A stretch of 64,000 nucleotides of DNA from Caproicibacterium sp. BJN0003 (GTDB lineage Bacteria > Bacillota > Clostridia > Oscillospirales > Acutalibacteraceae). Below, piece by piece: positions 52,041 to 59,917 of this stretch. How positions within the stretch are numbered: the stretch's first letter is position 1; each line of letters opens with the position of its first letter. Position numbers and translations under genes: made by a program. The notes beneath the pieces are model-generated. The model had not been told where the DNA came from. It searched no databases and saw nothing but the letters and a program-made list of their open reading frames with translations. Where the stretch lies: assembly GCF_026314295.1 (NCBI RefSeq), contig NZ_CP111108.1, positions 1,736,001 to 1,800,000 on the forward strand, written 5' to 3'.

Positions 52041-52075
52041 CGTCAATATTGATACAATGTTGATGTGTGAAAAAG

Positions 52076-52097
52076 TCCAGCGTTGCTGGGCTTTTTT
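52076..52097 (+). terminator. Plus-strand terminator at the prophage right junction
   Basis: CCAGC, loop, GCTGG, then GCTTTTTTG. There is no plus-strand gene to its left, so it belongs to DNA that was rearranged here. Confidence 0.6.
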
Positions 52098-52115
52098 GCG
52101 TTTTATATGAAATTT

Positions 52116-52143
52116 AGGCCGCCTTTCGGGGCGGCCTTTTTTG
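52116..52143 (+). terminator. Second plus-strand terminator at the junction
   Basis: AGGCCGCC, loop TTTCG, GGGCGGCCT, then TTTTTTG. A tandem terminator without a matching gene. Confidence 0.65.
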
Positions 52144-52201
52144 TTTTTTGAAACCCTATCGTGAAATAATGCAACCACTCTACCCTGTCCTCCTACCTTT
52201 T

Positions 52202-52249
52202 GTGAAAAGATTTAGGAAACGTGAAAGAGTTTAGGTATCGTGAAAAAGT
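52202..52249. repeat. Iteron-like 19-base tandem repeats
   Basis: GTGAAAAGATTTAGGAAAC and GTGAAAGAGTTTAGGTATC are adjacent direct repeats, followed by a partial third copy GTGAAAAAGT. Related GTGAAA words occur at 52,067 and 52,150. Confidence 0.55.
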
Positions 52250-52284
52250 ACACCCGCTTTTATTGTCGAGAACAATCCAGCATT

Positions 52285-53693
52285 TCATTCGTGATTTCCA
52301 AGAATATATTTGCCTTTTCGCGATAGCAAAGCCAAAACCAATCCGAAGATAGTTAGACCGAGGAAAAAGCCGAGGCTCCCGCGAAGCCCATCAGCATAAG
52401 CCTGTTCCTTGGTCAAACCGTTTGACAAGGCCCGGCTGACGCTGGGAGTCAAAAAGCTGGATGCCAGCGCCGTGCCGATCGCGCCACCCGTTTGCTGCAG
52501 GGTGTTCATGATCGCGGAGCCGTCCGCATTGTTTTCCGCAGAAAGCCGATTGAGAGCATTTGTCTGAGCCGCCACAACGATCAGCCCCGCGCCAAACATA
52601 AAGGCGAGGTAGAAGCATATAACCATGCCAACCGTATAAGCCGCCTTCAAGAAAACAATAAGCATGACACTTTGAAGAAGATAACCGGCGAGAAAAAAGG
52701 TCGTGGCACGGTGCTTTTTCAGCAGAGAGCCTACCCAAAGACTCATAACGGCGTTTGCCGCCGCTCCGGGGAGCAGAATAAGCGCAGCCGTCAGGCTGGA
52801 ACTGCCGACGCCGTTCTGTAAAAAGATCGGAAGCAGGAATCCCAATGCCAATACGTTCATCTGAGAGATCATAATCATGCCGATTCCCGTTGTGAACGCC
52901 GGTACCGAAAAACACGGACTTGAATCAAAGGCACCTCCAGCCGTAACTGGCGCCATACAAAAGGCAGCAGGCAGCCGACGCCGATGATAAGGATGATCCA
53001 TGTCCGGTAATCCCAGCCCCAATCGCCGGAGATACTGAACGCAAGGACAATGCCTGACAGAGCGATGACGGAAAGGAATACCGATAAAAGATCGATCACC
53101 GGCTTTTCACCCTTGCGGATATCCTTGACGGTTAGACTTCCCGCTATCAAGGAAAAGAGAATAAGCGGGAGAAGGAACAGGAATAACCAGTGCCAGTTCA
53201 GATATTCCATAACGATTCCCCCGAAAATGGGGCCGACGGTAGGGGCAACGGTTGTGACCATCACAACGAGGCCCAGCAAAAAGCCCCTTTGCTGGAAGGG
53301 CGCTTTTTCCAGAACGATATTGGTCAGCAGGGGCAGGGAAATACCGGTTCCCACGGCCATAACCAATCTGCCCAGCAGCAATACGGAGAAATTCGGGGCA
53401 CATGCTCCGGCCAAAGTCCCTACGAAAAAAGTGAGGACAGCCGCCTGTAGCAGCCGTTTTGTCGGGAACTTTTTTACCAGGAAGGGCGAGATCGGAATCG
53501 AGATGGACAACACCAGCAGATAACCGGTAGTCAGCCACTGAATGGTTGACGCGGAAACCTGAAATTGATTCATAAGAGCTGGATAGGCGATGTTCAATGA
53601 GGTTTCCGACACAACCCCCATGAAACTGATCGCTACCAGCGAAATAATGGTGATGAGCAAATTTTTTTTGATTTTATCTTTCTCGCCGTTCAC
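52285..53693 (-). pseudogene. MFS drug efflux transporter (DHA2-like), one-base frameshift
   Basis: The upstream part (from the ATG at 53693) has SFMGVVSETSLNIAYPALMN, WLTTGYLLVLSISIPISPFL and GISLPLLTNIVLEKAP-type blocks of DHA2 exporters, and the downstream part continues PAFTTGIGMIMISQMNVLAL to the end with GGAIGTALASSFL. The frame is lost at about 52,906 after QVRVFRY; adding one C to the CC run would join the halves perfectly. Either a recent mutation or a sequencing error. The gene overlaps marR by four bases. Confidence 0.85.
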
Positions 53694-54199
53694 TGCACTT
53701 TATCCTCCCCATCCTGTATCAGCGGCTTTTTTCTGTCGATGCGTTCCGACCTTTCAATCTGTATGGGGTGGGCCTTCATCAGCCGGTACATTTTTTCCAT
53801 TGTTTTGATCGCGATTGCACAGTCTTCTTCCTGTATGGGTTCAAGGATCTGGACCAATTCTTTATGACAGTTCAAAACATATACCGTAAAATATTCCATC
53901 CCCAATTCCGTAAGCGTCAGCGTTAAGGTACGTTTATCCTCCGTGTGCGCGTGCTTTTCTACTATGCCGTAATCGGTAAGCTCATTGATCAGCTTTGTTA
54001 TGCTGGGGGGCGTAATACGAAGCGCATGGCTGACGTCGCTGACACGGACACAATTCTGCTTCTCCTGAAGAGCGTGAATGATTCCGATTACAGACATATG
54101 ACGCGGTTTCAGCTTTTTTGGTAAAGACGGCATCAATTCCGTGATCTGTTTTCCATAAAAGCAAGCGTCCAGAAGTTGCTGCAAGATCTCCATATTCAC
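53690..54199 (-). CDS. MarR-family transcriptional regulator
   Basis: A 169-residue winged-helix repressor: RHMSVIGIIHALQEKQNCVR, VSDVSHALRITPPSITKLIN (recognition helix) and the wing KHAHTEDKRTLTLTLTELG with the conserved DKR. It is the first gene of an operon with the MFS exporter (ATGA overlap), the usual arrangement in which MarR represses the pump until a substrate binds. Confidence 0.9.
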   Translation of the reverse strand: MNMEILQQLLDACFYGKQITELMPSLPKKLKPRHMSVIGIIHALQEKQNCVRVSDVSHALRITPPSITKLINELTDYGIVEKHAHTEDKRTLTLTLTELGMEYFTVYVLNCHKELVQILEPIQEEDCAIAIKTMEKMYRLMKAHPIQIERSERIDRKKPLIQDGEDKVQ

Positions 54200-54425
54200 G
54201 AAGAACCCTTCCTTCCCATAAACTTATTTTTAGTAATTACTTTAAGTCAGCTTATTCTTTTTTATGAAGGATGTCAATCCCATTGATTGAGACTCACAGG
54301 ATGAACGTGCGGCACATGGTTTGCAAATCCTGCTGGTTTTGGCATAGCGGGAATTCTTTGATGTGACGCTTTGCGGACCATAAGTAAGTGATGAACCGGA
54401 ATAGGGTCGTTCCATTCTGTCCGTT
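54200..54425. other. Divergent intergenic region marR/fprA
   Basis: Non-coding DNA between marR (minus) and fprA (plus). The right end holds the FNR-like box described separately. No ORF with a ribosome site is seen. Confidence 0.4.
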
Positions 54426-54467
54426 TTTGATTCAAATCACAGACAATCGTAAAAAAGGTGGTAAAAT
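54426..54467 (+). promoter_or_regulatory. fprA promoter with FNR-like box
   Basis: TTTGATTCAAATCACAG (54426-54442) matches TTGAT-N4-ATCAA with one change. A -10 TAAAAT lies at 54462-54467; the box centre is about 31 bases before the -10 centre, hence near -41 from the expected start, the class II activator position. Confidence 0.65.
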
Positions 54468-54503
54468 AGACAATTAGGGATAAATAAAAGGGAGGTTTTT
54501 ACT

Positions 54504-55694
54504 ATGGGCAAGAAATTAACGGATAAAGTGAGCTGGGTCGGGAAGATCGACTGGGAGCTCAAAAAATTTCACGGCAACGAATATTCGACGCACAGGGGTT
54601 CCTCCTACAACTCCTATCTCGTGCGGGATCGGAAGACCGCCCTGATCGATACGGTGTGGCAGCCGTTCGACAAGGAGTTTGTCGCCCGGCTTAAACAGGA
54701 GATCGATCTGAAAAGCATCGACTACATCGTGATGAACCACAATGAGATCGACCACAGCGGCGCCCTGCCCGAGCTGATGCGCGAGATCCCTGATAAACCG
54801 ATCTACTGCACGGCGAACGGTAAAAAGATCATTCAGGGACATTATCATCATCCGGAGTGGAATTTCGTCACCGTCAAAACCGGCGATACCCTTGACCTCG
54901 GCGACAGCAAGCTAATCTTTGTCGAGGCCCCCATGCTCCACTGGCCGGACACCATGTTTTCCTATCTGACGGGCGAGAACGTCCTGTTCAGCAACGACGC
55001 CTTCGGCCAGCACTACGCGACCGAGTCGCTGTATAACGACACGGTGGATCAGGGCGAGCTTCTCGCTGAGGCGCTCAAATATTACGCCAACATCCTGACG
55101 CCGTTCAGCGCGTTCGTGACGAAGAAGATTCATGAGGTTCTGGGGCTGAATCTGCCGCTCAGCATGATCTGCCCGAGCCACGGGGTGATCTGGAGGGACA
55201 ACCCCGCCCGGATCGTCGAGCAGTATCTGAAATGGGCCGACAGCTATCAGGAAAACCAGATCACGCTGGTCTATGATACGATGTGGAACTCGACGCGCAA
55301 AATGGCAGAGGCCATCGCCGACGGCATCCGGCAGGCTGACCCCGCCGTGAAGGTCAAGCTGATGAATACCGCCAAACGGGACAAGAACGACGTCGTTACC
55401 GAGGTGTTCCGTTCCAAGGCCGTTCTGGTCGGCTCCCCGACCATCAACAACGGGTATCTCTTTTCCATCGGCGGGATCATGGAGATGATGAGGGGGCTGA
55501 AATTCAAAAAGAAGAAAGCGGCCGCGTTCGGCAGCTACGGCTGGAGCGGCGAGGCGGTCAAGCAGTTGACCAAGGCCCTCGGCGACGGCGACTTCGAGGT
55601 AGTGAACGAAGGCCACCGAGCCTTGTGGATCCCGGACGAAGCGGAGCTCGCCGCCTGCAGGGAGTACGGCAAACAGTTTGCGGAAGCCCTCTGA
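54504..55694 (+). CDS. fprA: Flavodiiron protein (NO/O2 reductase), FprA
   Basis: A 396-residue A-type flavoprotein that reduces NO to N2O and/or O2 to water. The N-terminal metallo-beta-lactamase-like domain has di-iron ligands H79-x-E81-x-D83-H84 in [15 protein letters not shown], later His in YHHPEW and the MLHWPDTM and CPSHGVIWR ligands. The C-terminal flavodoxin domain (about 255-396) starts [20 protein letters not shown] with [16 protein letters not shown] binding FMN. The ribosome site GGGAGG precedes the ATG. Controlled by the FNR-like box upstream. Confidence 0.95.
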   Translation: MGKKLTDKVSWVGKIDWELKKFHGNEYSTHRGSSYNSYLVRDRKTALIDTVWQPFDKEFVARLKQEIDLKSIDYIVMNHNEIDHSGALPELMREIPDKPIYCTANGKKIIQGHYHHPEWNFVTVKTGDTLDLGDSKLIFVEAPMLHWPDTMFSYLTGENVLFSNDAFGQHYATESLYNDTVDQGELLAEALKYYANILTPFSAFVTKKIHEVLGLNLPLSMICPSHGVIWRDNPARIVEQYLKWADSYQENQITLVYDTMWNSTRKMAEAIADGIRQADPAVKVKLMNTAKRDKNDVVTEVFRSKAVLVGSPTINNGYLFSIGGIMEMMRGLKFKKKKAAAFGSYGWSGEAVKQLTKALGDGDFEVVNEGHRALWIPDEAELAACREYGKQFAEAL

Positions 55695-55854
55695 ACTCAA
55701 AGTAATAAGCGAGGATGGGGCCTTCGGCACACGGGATTCCCCCGCGGGGGGATCCGTTCCAAATTCGGCGGTCCAATGGAAAACCGACGCGGGATCGGCC
55801 TCGACCGGATTTTGCGGTGCAGATGTTCCATAAATCGGAAAAGGGGAACGGAAA

Positions 55855-56139
55855 ATGAAGTTGAATTATTCTGAAAGCAGAATCTATATCAACGACGAAG
55901 CCGGAAAAACTGTTGCGGAAGTGACGTTTCCACCCGTTTCGAAGGACCTGGTCGAGATCAAGCACACTTTTGTCGATGATTCTCTGCGAGGTCAGGGGGT
56001 TGCCGGTGAGCTCCTTCTGGCAGTTGCACAGGAGTTGAGGAAAACCGGAAAGAAGGCATACCCAACTTGCCCCTATGCGATACATTGGTTTTCCGGGCAT
56101 CCGGAATTTGCGGATGTATATTCCGACCATAAATCCTGA
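55855..56139 (+). CDS. Small GNAT acetyltransferase, YjdJ/NATD1-like
   Basis: A 94-residue minimal GNAT of the Acetyltransf_CG type: YINDEAGKTVAEVTFPP, the acetyl-CoA loop HTFVDDSLRGQGVAGELLLA and the end KKAYPTCPYAIHWFSGHPEF with the conserved Cys/HP. Substrate unknown. It lies between fprA and the Crp/Fnr gene; a GGGGAACGG site precedes the ATG. A hairpin of C5/G5 type (55,735-55,756) lies in the preceding spacer. Confidence 0.85.
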   Translation: MKLNYSESRIYINDEAGKTVAEVTFPPVSKDLVEIKHTFVDDSLRGQGVAGELLLAVAQELRKTGKKAYPTCPYAIHWFSGHPEFADVYSDHKS

Positions 56140-56181
56140 TTTGTGCGGCAGTGCCCTGGACGCGGGGTATTTCATCCATTG

Positions 56182-56216
56182 AAGCAGGCGAAAGCGCGTT
56201 CGCCTGCTTTTTCTTT
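56182..56216 (+). terminator. Intrinsic terminator after the GNAT gene
   Basis: GCAGGCGAA and TTCGCCTGC form a nine-base stem followed by TTTTTCTTT, ahead of the Crp/Fnr promoter. Confidence 0.85.
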
Positions 56217-56219
56217 AGC

Positions 56220-56247
56220 TTGACTTTGACGCTCCTTCCGATAAAAT
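56220..56247 (+). promoter_or_regulatory. Promoter of the Crp/Fnr gene
   Basis: TTGACT (56220-56225) and TAAAAT (56242-56247) are 16 bases apart, about 30 bases before the start. No FNR-like box is seen here. Confidence 0.55.
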
Positions 56248-56275
56248 ATAGGTAAATGATATTTTATGAAAGGGG

Positions 56276-57007
56276 ATGATGGAATTGGCAGACCGCGTCC
56301 ACTGTGGAGAAGAATGCATAGAAAAGCTCTGCGTCCATAAGGTGCCGATTTTTTCATTTTTGGAACAGGACGACCTCATCCATATCGCATCCTTGATTCA
56401 TCACAGAGAATACAGAAAAGGGGAGACGCTTTTTTCCGAGGGGGACAGTCCCGACACCTTAGTGATCGTCAATGAGGGCAGCGTCAAGGCGTTCAAAATC
56501 ACACCGGACGGTCGGGAACAGATCCTTTATGTGTTTTCGGAAGGGGACTTTTTCGGGGAGAGGAACCTGTTCGACAGGCAGACGGCCGCCTACACGACAG
56601 AAGCGCTGGAGCCGGTCAAGGCCTGCCTGTTTATAAAAGGCGACTTTTATAAATTGCTTCACGCATATCCCGATATTGCGATAAAAATCATCGAGGCGTT
56701 GGAAGAGCGCATGTCGCACATGGAGAGCGCGCTGCAAAGCATGGGCGTGCGCAACGTGGACAACCGAATCAGCACGCTGCTTCTTGGTTTTGCCGACAAA
56801 TACGGGACGGCCGTGCCGGAGGGTATCCTGATCCGCCTGCCGCTGAGCCGCGAAGGCATGGCCAATTACCTGGGGATCACCCGCGAAACCGTGAGCCGGA
56901 AGCTCGGCCAACTGGAGAGCGAGGGCGTCATCCGTTCCGTCAGCAATAAGAGCATTCTGGTGCTCGATCATGGCGCGTTGGAGCTGTCGGCGGGCGTTCC
57001 TTCCTAA
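56276..57007 (+). CDS. Crp/Fnr-family regulator with N-terminal cysteines
   Basis: A 243-residue activator. The N-terminus has HCGEECIEKLCVHKVPIF, a C-x3-C-x4-C cluster reminiscent of FNR-type [4Fe-4S] ligands, with a further Cys near residue 120 (VKACLFIKGD). A cyclic-nucleotide-like beta roll follows (RKGETLFSEGDSPDTLVIVN), a long dimer helix and a C-terminal HTH (LSREGMANYLGITRETVSRK). AAAGGGG abuts the ATG pair at 56276/56279, so a TTG at 56285 may be the true start. It likely senses NO or O2 and binds the TTGATNNNNATCAC boxes next to fprA and ric. Confidence 0.88.
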   Translation: MMELADRVHCGEECIEKLCVHKVPIFSFLEQDDLIHIASLIHHREYRKGETLFSEGDSPDTLVIVNEGSVKAFKITPDGREQILYVFSEGDFFGERNLFDRQTAAYTTEALEPVKACLFIKGDFYKLLHAYPDIAIKIIEALEERMSHMESALQSMGVRNVDNRISTLLLGFADKYGTAVPEGILIRLPLSREGMANYLGITRETVSRKLGQLESEGVIRSVSNKSILVLDHGALELSAGVPS

Positions 57008-57017
57008 AAACTGAAAG

Positions 57018-57060
57018 TTTGATTGCAATCACATACATTCCTTCCGCTCCCTGTTACAAT
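57018..57060 (+). promoter_or_regulatory. ric promoter with FNR-like box
   Basis: TTTGATTGCAATCACA (57018-57033) is nearly the same as the box before fprA. A -10 TACAAT at 57055-57060 puts the box centre about 32 bases before the -10 centre, again the class II position. Confidence 0.68.
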
Positions 57061-57098
57061 AATGATGAAATCGAAAGACAGGACGGAGGGAATTTTCT

Positions 57099-57806
57099 AT
57101 GATATTTGAAAAGAACGCGACGGTCGGCAGTATAGCGGCAACCATGCCGGAAGCCCTGCCGGTTTTCCAAAGGTTCGGCATTGACTTCTGCTGCGGCGGG
57201 AAAAGACCGCTTGCGGCAGCGCTCGCCGAAAAGCATGTCGGCCCGGAGCAATTCTCCGGGCTGCTCGAAGCGGAGCGGACAAACGGAGAAAGACGGGAGA
57301 AAGGCGCGGACTTTAACGCCATGAGCCCGGCCGTCCTCTGCGCCTATATCGAGGACACGCACCACGATTACCTTCGCCGGGCGCTGCCGGAGATCGGTCA
57401 ACTGACGCTCGCGGTACTCCGTGCCCACGGGAGAAACCATCGGGAACTTTTTGAAGTTTATCGGCTGTTCGGACGGCTGAAAACCGATCTCGAACAGCAC
57501 CTTGTCAAGGAGGAAACGATACTGTTCCCCGCGCTTGCGAAGCCCGGCACACCGGAGAAAGCGACGAGGGACCTCGCCGCCGATATCATAGGCGAGCATG
57601 AGGCCGCGGGAAAGCTGCTTCGGGAGCTTCACCGTGTGACCGTCGATTTTACGGTTCCTTCCGACGCGTGTGAAAGCTACCGAAAGGTTTATGCGCTGCT
57701 TCCGGAGCTTGAGAACGACCTGCACCGGCATATCCATCTGGAGAATAATATTCTCATGAAGAATTTTAATTTTCCTCAGGGGGAGGCGGCGGAAGATGGA
57801 AGATAA
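57099..57806 (+). CDS. ric: Iron-sulfur cluster repair di-iron protein (RIC/ScdA/YtfE)
   Basis: A 235-residue protein that restores Fe-S clusters damaged by NO or oxidants. Residues 1-60 are the ScdA_N domain with FQRFGIDFCCGGKRPLAAAL (CCGG). Residues about 85-220 form a hemerythrin-like four-helix bundle with ligands in EDTHHDYLRR, AHGRNHRELFEVY, HLVKEETILFP, GEHEAAGKLLREL and HIHLENNILM. Full length. GGAGG precedes the ATG. First gene of a tightly packed unit with DUF1858 and DUF438 genes. Confidence 0.94.
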   Translation: MIFEKNATVGSIAATMPEALPVFQRFGIDFCCGGKRPLAAALAEKHVGPEQFSGLLEAERTNGERREKGADFNAMSPAVLCAYIEDTHHDYLRRALPEIGQLTLAVLRAHGRNHRELFEVYRLFGRLKTDLEQHLVKEETILFPALAKPGTPEKATRDLAADIIGEHEAAGKLLRELHRVTVDFTVPSDACESYRKVYALLPELENDLHRHIHLENNILMKNFNFPQGEAAEDGR

Positions 57807-58035
57807 GATTCTCGACCTCAAAAAGACGGTCTATGAATTATGCGCGGCCGATCCGGGAATTGCTAAAATATTGGAGGAAGTCGGCTTTCAAGATATTACC
57901 AAGCCCGGCATGCTGGCGACGGCGGGCCGGTTCATGACCATTCCGAAGGGCGCGGCGCTGAAAAAAATCGACCTTGAAACGGTAAAACGGGCTTTTGCAG
58001 CGCACGGTTATCAAGTAAAGGGGGATGCCAAATGA
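57796..58035 (+). CDS. DUF1858 domain protein
   Basis: A 79-residue protein overlapping the end of ric by 11 bases. ILDLKKTVYELCAADPGIAK then ILEEVGFQDITKPGMLATAG, RFMTIPKGAAL matches DUF1858, a domain related to the ScdA_N/hydrid-linked helical fold that usually carries a short Cys or Pro motif. Found with DUF438 proteins in anaerobes. Function unknown; co-transcription suggests a role in the same stress response. Confidence 0.85.
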   Translation: MEDKILDLKKTVYELCAADPGIAKILEEVGFQDITKPGMLATAGRFMTIPKGAALKKIDLETVKRAFAAHGYQVKGDAK

Positions 58036-59237
58036 GCGAAGAGATCAACAACCGGGAATACCGTCAGAAGGTTCTGAAGGAACTGATCACGCAACTGCAT
58101 AACGGGGCAAGCGTAGAAGAGGTAAAAGGCCGGTTTGCCGCCGTGTTCGACGGGGTTTCCGCCGAGGAGATCGCGCAGGCGGAGCAGGGTCTGATCGCAA
58201 ACGGCCTGCCGGTTTCCGAGGTGCAGCGCCTGTGCGACGTCCACGCGGCGGTGTTCAAGGGCTCCATTGAGGAGATCCACCGACCGACCGACCCCGCAGA
58301 GATTCCGGGTCATCCGGCCAACACCCTCAAGCGCGAGAACCGGGCCGTTGAAAAGCTGATCGGGGAGATCCGGGAGCAGCTTGCCCGGCTGCCCGGCGGC
58401 GACGCGGAAAAGAGGATATCCGATGGACTCGAGCGGCTGGCCGAAATCGACCGCCACTATCTGAAGAAGGAAAACCTGATCTTTCCCTATCTGGAGCAGT
58501 ACGGCATCACGGCCCCGCCCAAGGTTATGTGGGGCGTGGACGACGAGATTCGCGCGCAGCTTAAGGAGATCAATAAAAAGCTCAAAGGGCAAGACGCCGC
58601 GCAGCTCCGGGAACCGATCGGGGCGCTTCTCAATAAGATCACCGAGATGATCTTCAAGGAAGAAAATATCCTGCTCCCCATGCTGCTTGAAAATCTGACG
58701 CAGGACGAATGGAAGCGCATCGCCGACGAGAGCGGCGAGCTCGGGTATTGCCTGATCGATCATGTGCCTTCTTGGGCTCCGGCCGCGAAAGGCGAAGCGG
58801 AGCAAACCGCGCGTCAGGAAGCAGCCTCGCCCGGCGTCGTCACGCTGCCGACCGGCGCGCTGAAAATCGAGGAACTTGTCCGGATGCTTGACACCCTGCC
58901 CATCGACATCACCTTTGTGGACAAGGACGACACAGTAAAATACTTTTCGCGGGGCGCGGAGCGCATCTTTCCCCGCACAAAAGCCGTAATCGGCCGGAAG
59001 GTCGCCAACTGCCACCCCCCGGCAAGCGTGCATATCGTCGAAAAGCTCGTGGAGGATTTCAAGGCCGGCCGGAAGGATCACGAGGATTTCTGGATCGACG
59101 CGGGCGAAAAATATATCCTCATCCGGTATTTTGCCGTCCACAGCGACGCGGGCGAATATCTCGGCGTGCTGGAAGTGACGCAGAATATCCGGCCTATTCA
59201 GGCGATCAAAGGGGAAAAGCGTCTGGTTTCGGAGTGA
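58032..59237 (+). CDS. DUF438-hemerythrin-PAS protein
   Basis: A 401-residue three-domain protein: DUF438 (about 1-75: YRQKVLKELITQLHNGASVE, AEQGLIANGLPVSEVQRLCD), a hemerythrin-like bundle (about 95-245, with HPANTLKRENRAVEKLI, DRHYLKKENLIFPYLEQYG and IFKEENILLPML supplying His/Glu ligands) and a PAS domain (about 290-395: ITFVDKDDTVKYFSRGAERI, VIGRKVANCHPPASVHIVEK). It probably senses O2/NO through the di-iron site and/or PAS. Its ATG overlaps the DUF1858 stop. Confidence 0.9.
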   Translation: MSEEINNREYRQKVLKELITQLHNGASVEEVKGRFAAVFDGVSAEEIAQAEQGLIANGLPVSEVQRLCDVHAAVFKGSIEEIHRPTDPAEIPGHPANTLKRENRAVEKLIGEIREQLARLPGGDAEKRISDGLERLAEIDRHYLKKENLIFPYLEQYGITAPPKVMWGVDDEIRAQLKEINKKLKGQDAAQLREPIGALLNKITEMIFKEENILLPMLLENLTQDEWKRIADESGELGYCLIDHVPSWAPAAKGEAEQTARQEAASPGVVTLPTGALKIEELVRMLDTLPIDITFVDKDDTVKYFSRGAERIFPRTKAVIGRKVANCHPPASVHIVEKLVEDFKAGRKDHEDFWIDAGEKYILIRYFAVHSDAGEYLGVLEVTQNIRPIQAIKGEKRLVSE

Positions 59238-59268
59238 GACATGAATCAGGAGGAAAGGCGATTATACA

Positions 59269-59610
59269 ATGAGCGCACATATTCTGAAAAATATCGAGTT
59301 TGAAAAGGAGCTGGAGCTCGCCGTGCTGGTGGAATACCAGCCGGGTCAGGTCGTCAGCCGGACCCTCGCGCAGAACGGCGCGGTGAGCGTCACCCTGTTC
59401 GCTTTCGACGAAAACGAGGAGATCAGCTCCCACGCCTCGGAGGGCGACGCCATGCTGACCGTCCTCGAAGGAAAGACCCGCGTCACTATCGGCGGGCAGG
59501 TCTTTTCCCTGACGGGCGGCAAGACCGTCGTGATGCCCGCGGGCGTCCCCCACGCCGTGGCGGCGGACGGTCGGTTCAAGATGCTGCTTACGGTCGTGTT
59601 CCCTCAATAA
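59269..59610 (+). CDS. Small cupin-domain protein
   Basis: A 113-residue single-domain cupin. Motif 1 region FDENEEISSHASEGDAMLTV and VLEGKTRVTIGGQ, motif 2 MPAGVPHAVAADGRFKMLL, giving one to three candidate His/Glu metal ligands. Such small cupins follow fprA/ric clusters in many anaerobes, but no reaction is established. An AGGAGGAAAGG site lies upstream. Confidence 0.88.
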   Translation: MSAHILKNIEFEKELELAVLVEYQPGQVVSRTLAQNGAVSVTLFAFDENEEISSHASEGDAMLTVLEGKTRVTIGGQVFSLTGGKTVVMPAGVPHAVAADGRFKMLLTVVFPQ

Positions 59611-59645
59611 CAATGTTCAAAATATTTTGAAAGGATCTGATTTCT

Positions 59646-59834
59646 ATGAAAGCGACGATTGACAGAGACGGATGTATTTCCTGTGGACTGTGTGCGGAAA
59701 CCTGCCCGGAGGTTTTCCGGATGGGCGACGATGGTAAGGCGGAGGTGTATCAGGACCCCGTCCCGAAAGAGGCGGAGGGTAAAGCCATCGAAGCGCAGGA
59801 AGGCTGCCCTGTTTCAGTAATCACGGTGGAATGA
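59646..59834 (+). CDS. [4Fe-4S] ferredoxin
   Basis: A 62-residue ferredoxin starting MKATIDRDGCISCGLCAETC with the C-x2-C-x2-C-x3-C-P cluster and a distant fourth-type Cys in EAQEGCPVSVITVE. A single [4Fe-4S] cluster (one half degenerated) is expected. Its place at the end of the cluster suggests it as electron donor for FprA, directly or via rubredoxin, which is inference. Confidence 0.92.
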   Translation: MKATIDRDGCISCGLCAETCPEVFRMGDDGKAEVYQDPVPKEAEGKAIEAQEGCPVSVITVE

Positions 59835-59861
59835 TCCCCATCTTATTTCAGAAGGACAGAC

Positions 59862-59896
59862 AAGCGGCGGCCGCTTTCAGAAGGCGGCCGCCGCTT
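59862..59896. terminator. Very strong GC hairpin after the ferredoxin gene
   Basis: AAGCGGCGGCCGC pairs with GCGGCCGCCGCTT around an eight-to-nine-base loop. T runs are weak, so it may be a bidirectional end between the plus cluster and the convergent DUF488 gene. Confidence 0.55.
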
Positions 59897-59917
59897 GCTG
59901 CTAAAAATGAGAAATAA

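Noticed and set aside
52041-52178. N-terminal extension of the primase frame
   Set aside because: It runs across two plus-strand terminators and reads as low-complexity basic sequence unlike any primase; taken as a chance extension past a truncation.
54912-55730. Minus-strand frame of 272 codons over fprA
   Set aside because: A GC-rich antisense shadow; FprA has all metal ligands and FMN-binding features.
58011-59141. Minus-strand frame of 376 codons
   Set aside because: Antisense of the DUF438-hemerythrin-PAS gene; no start signal.
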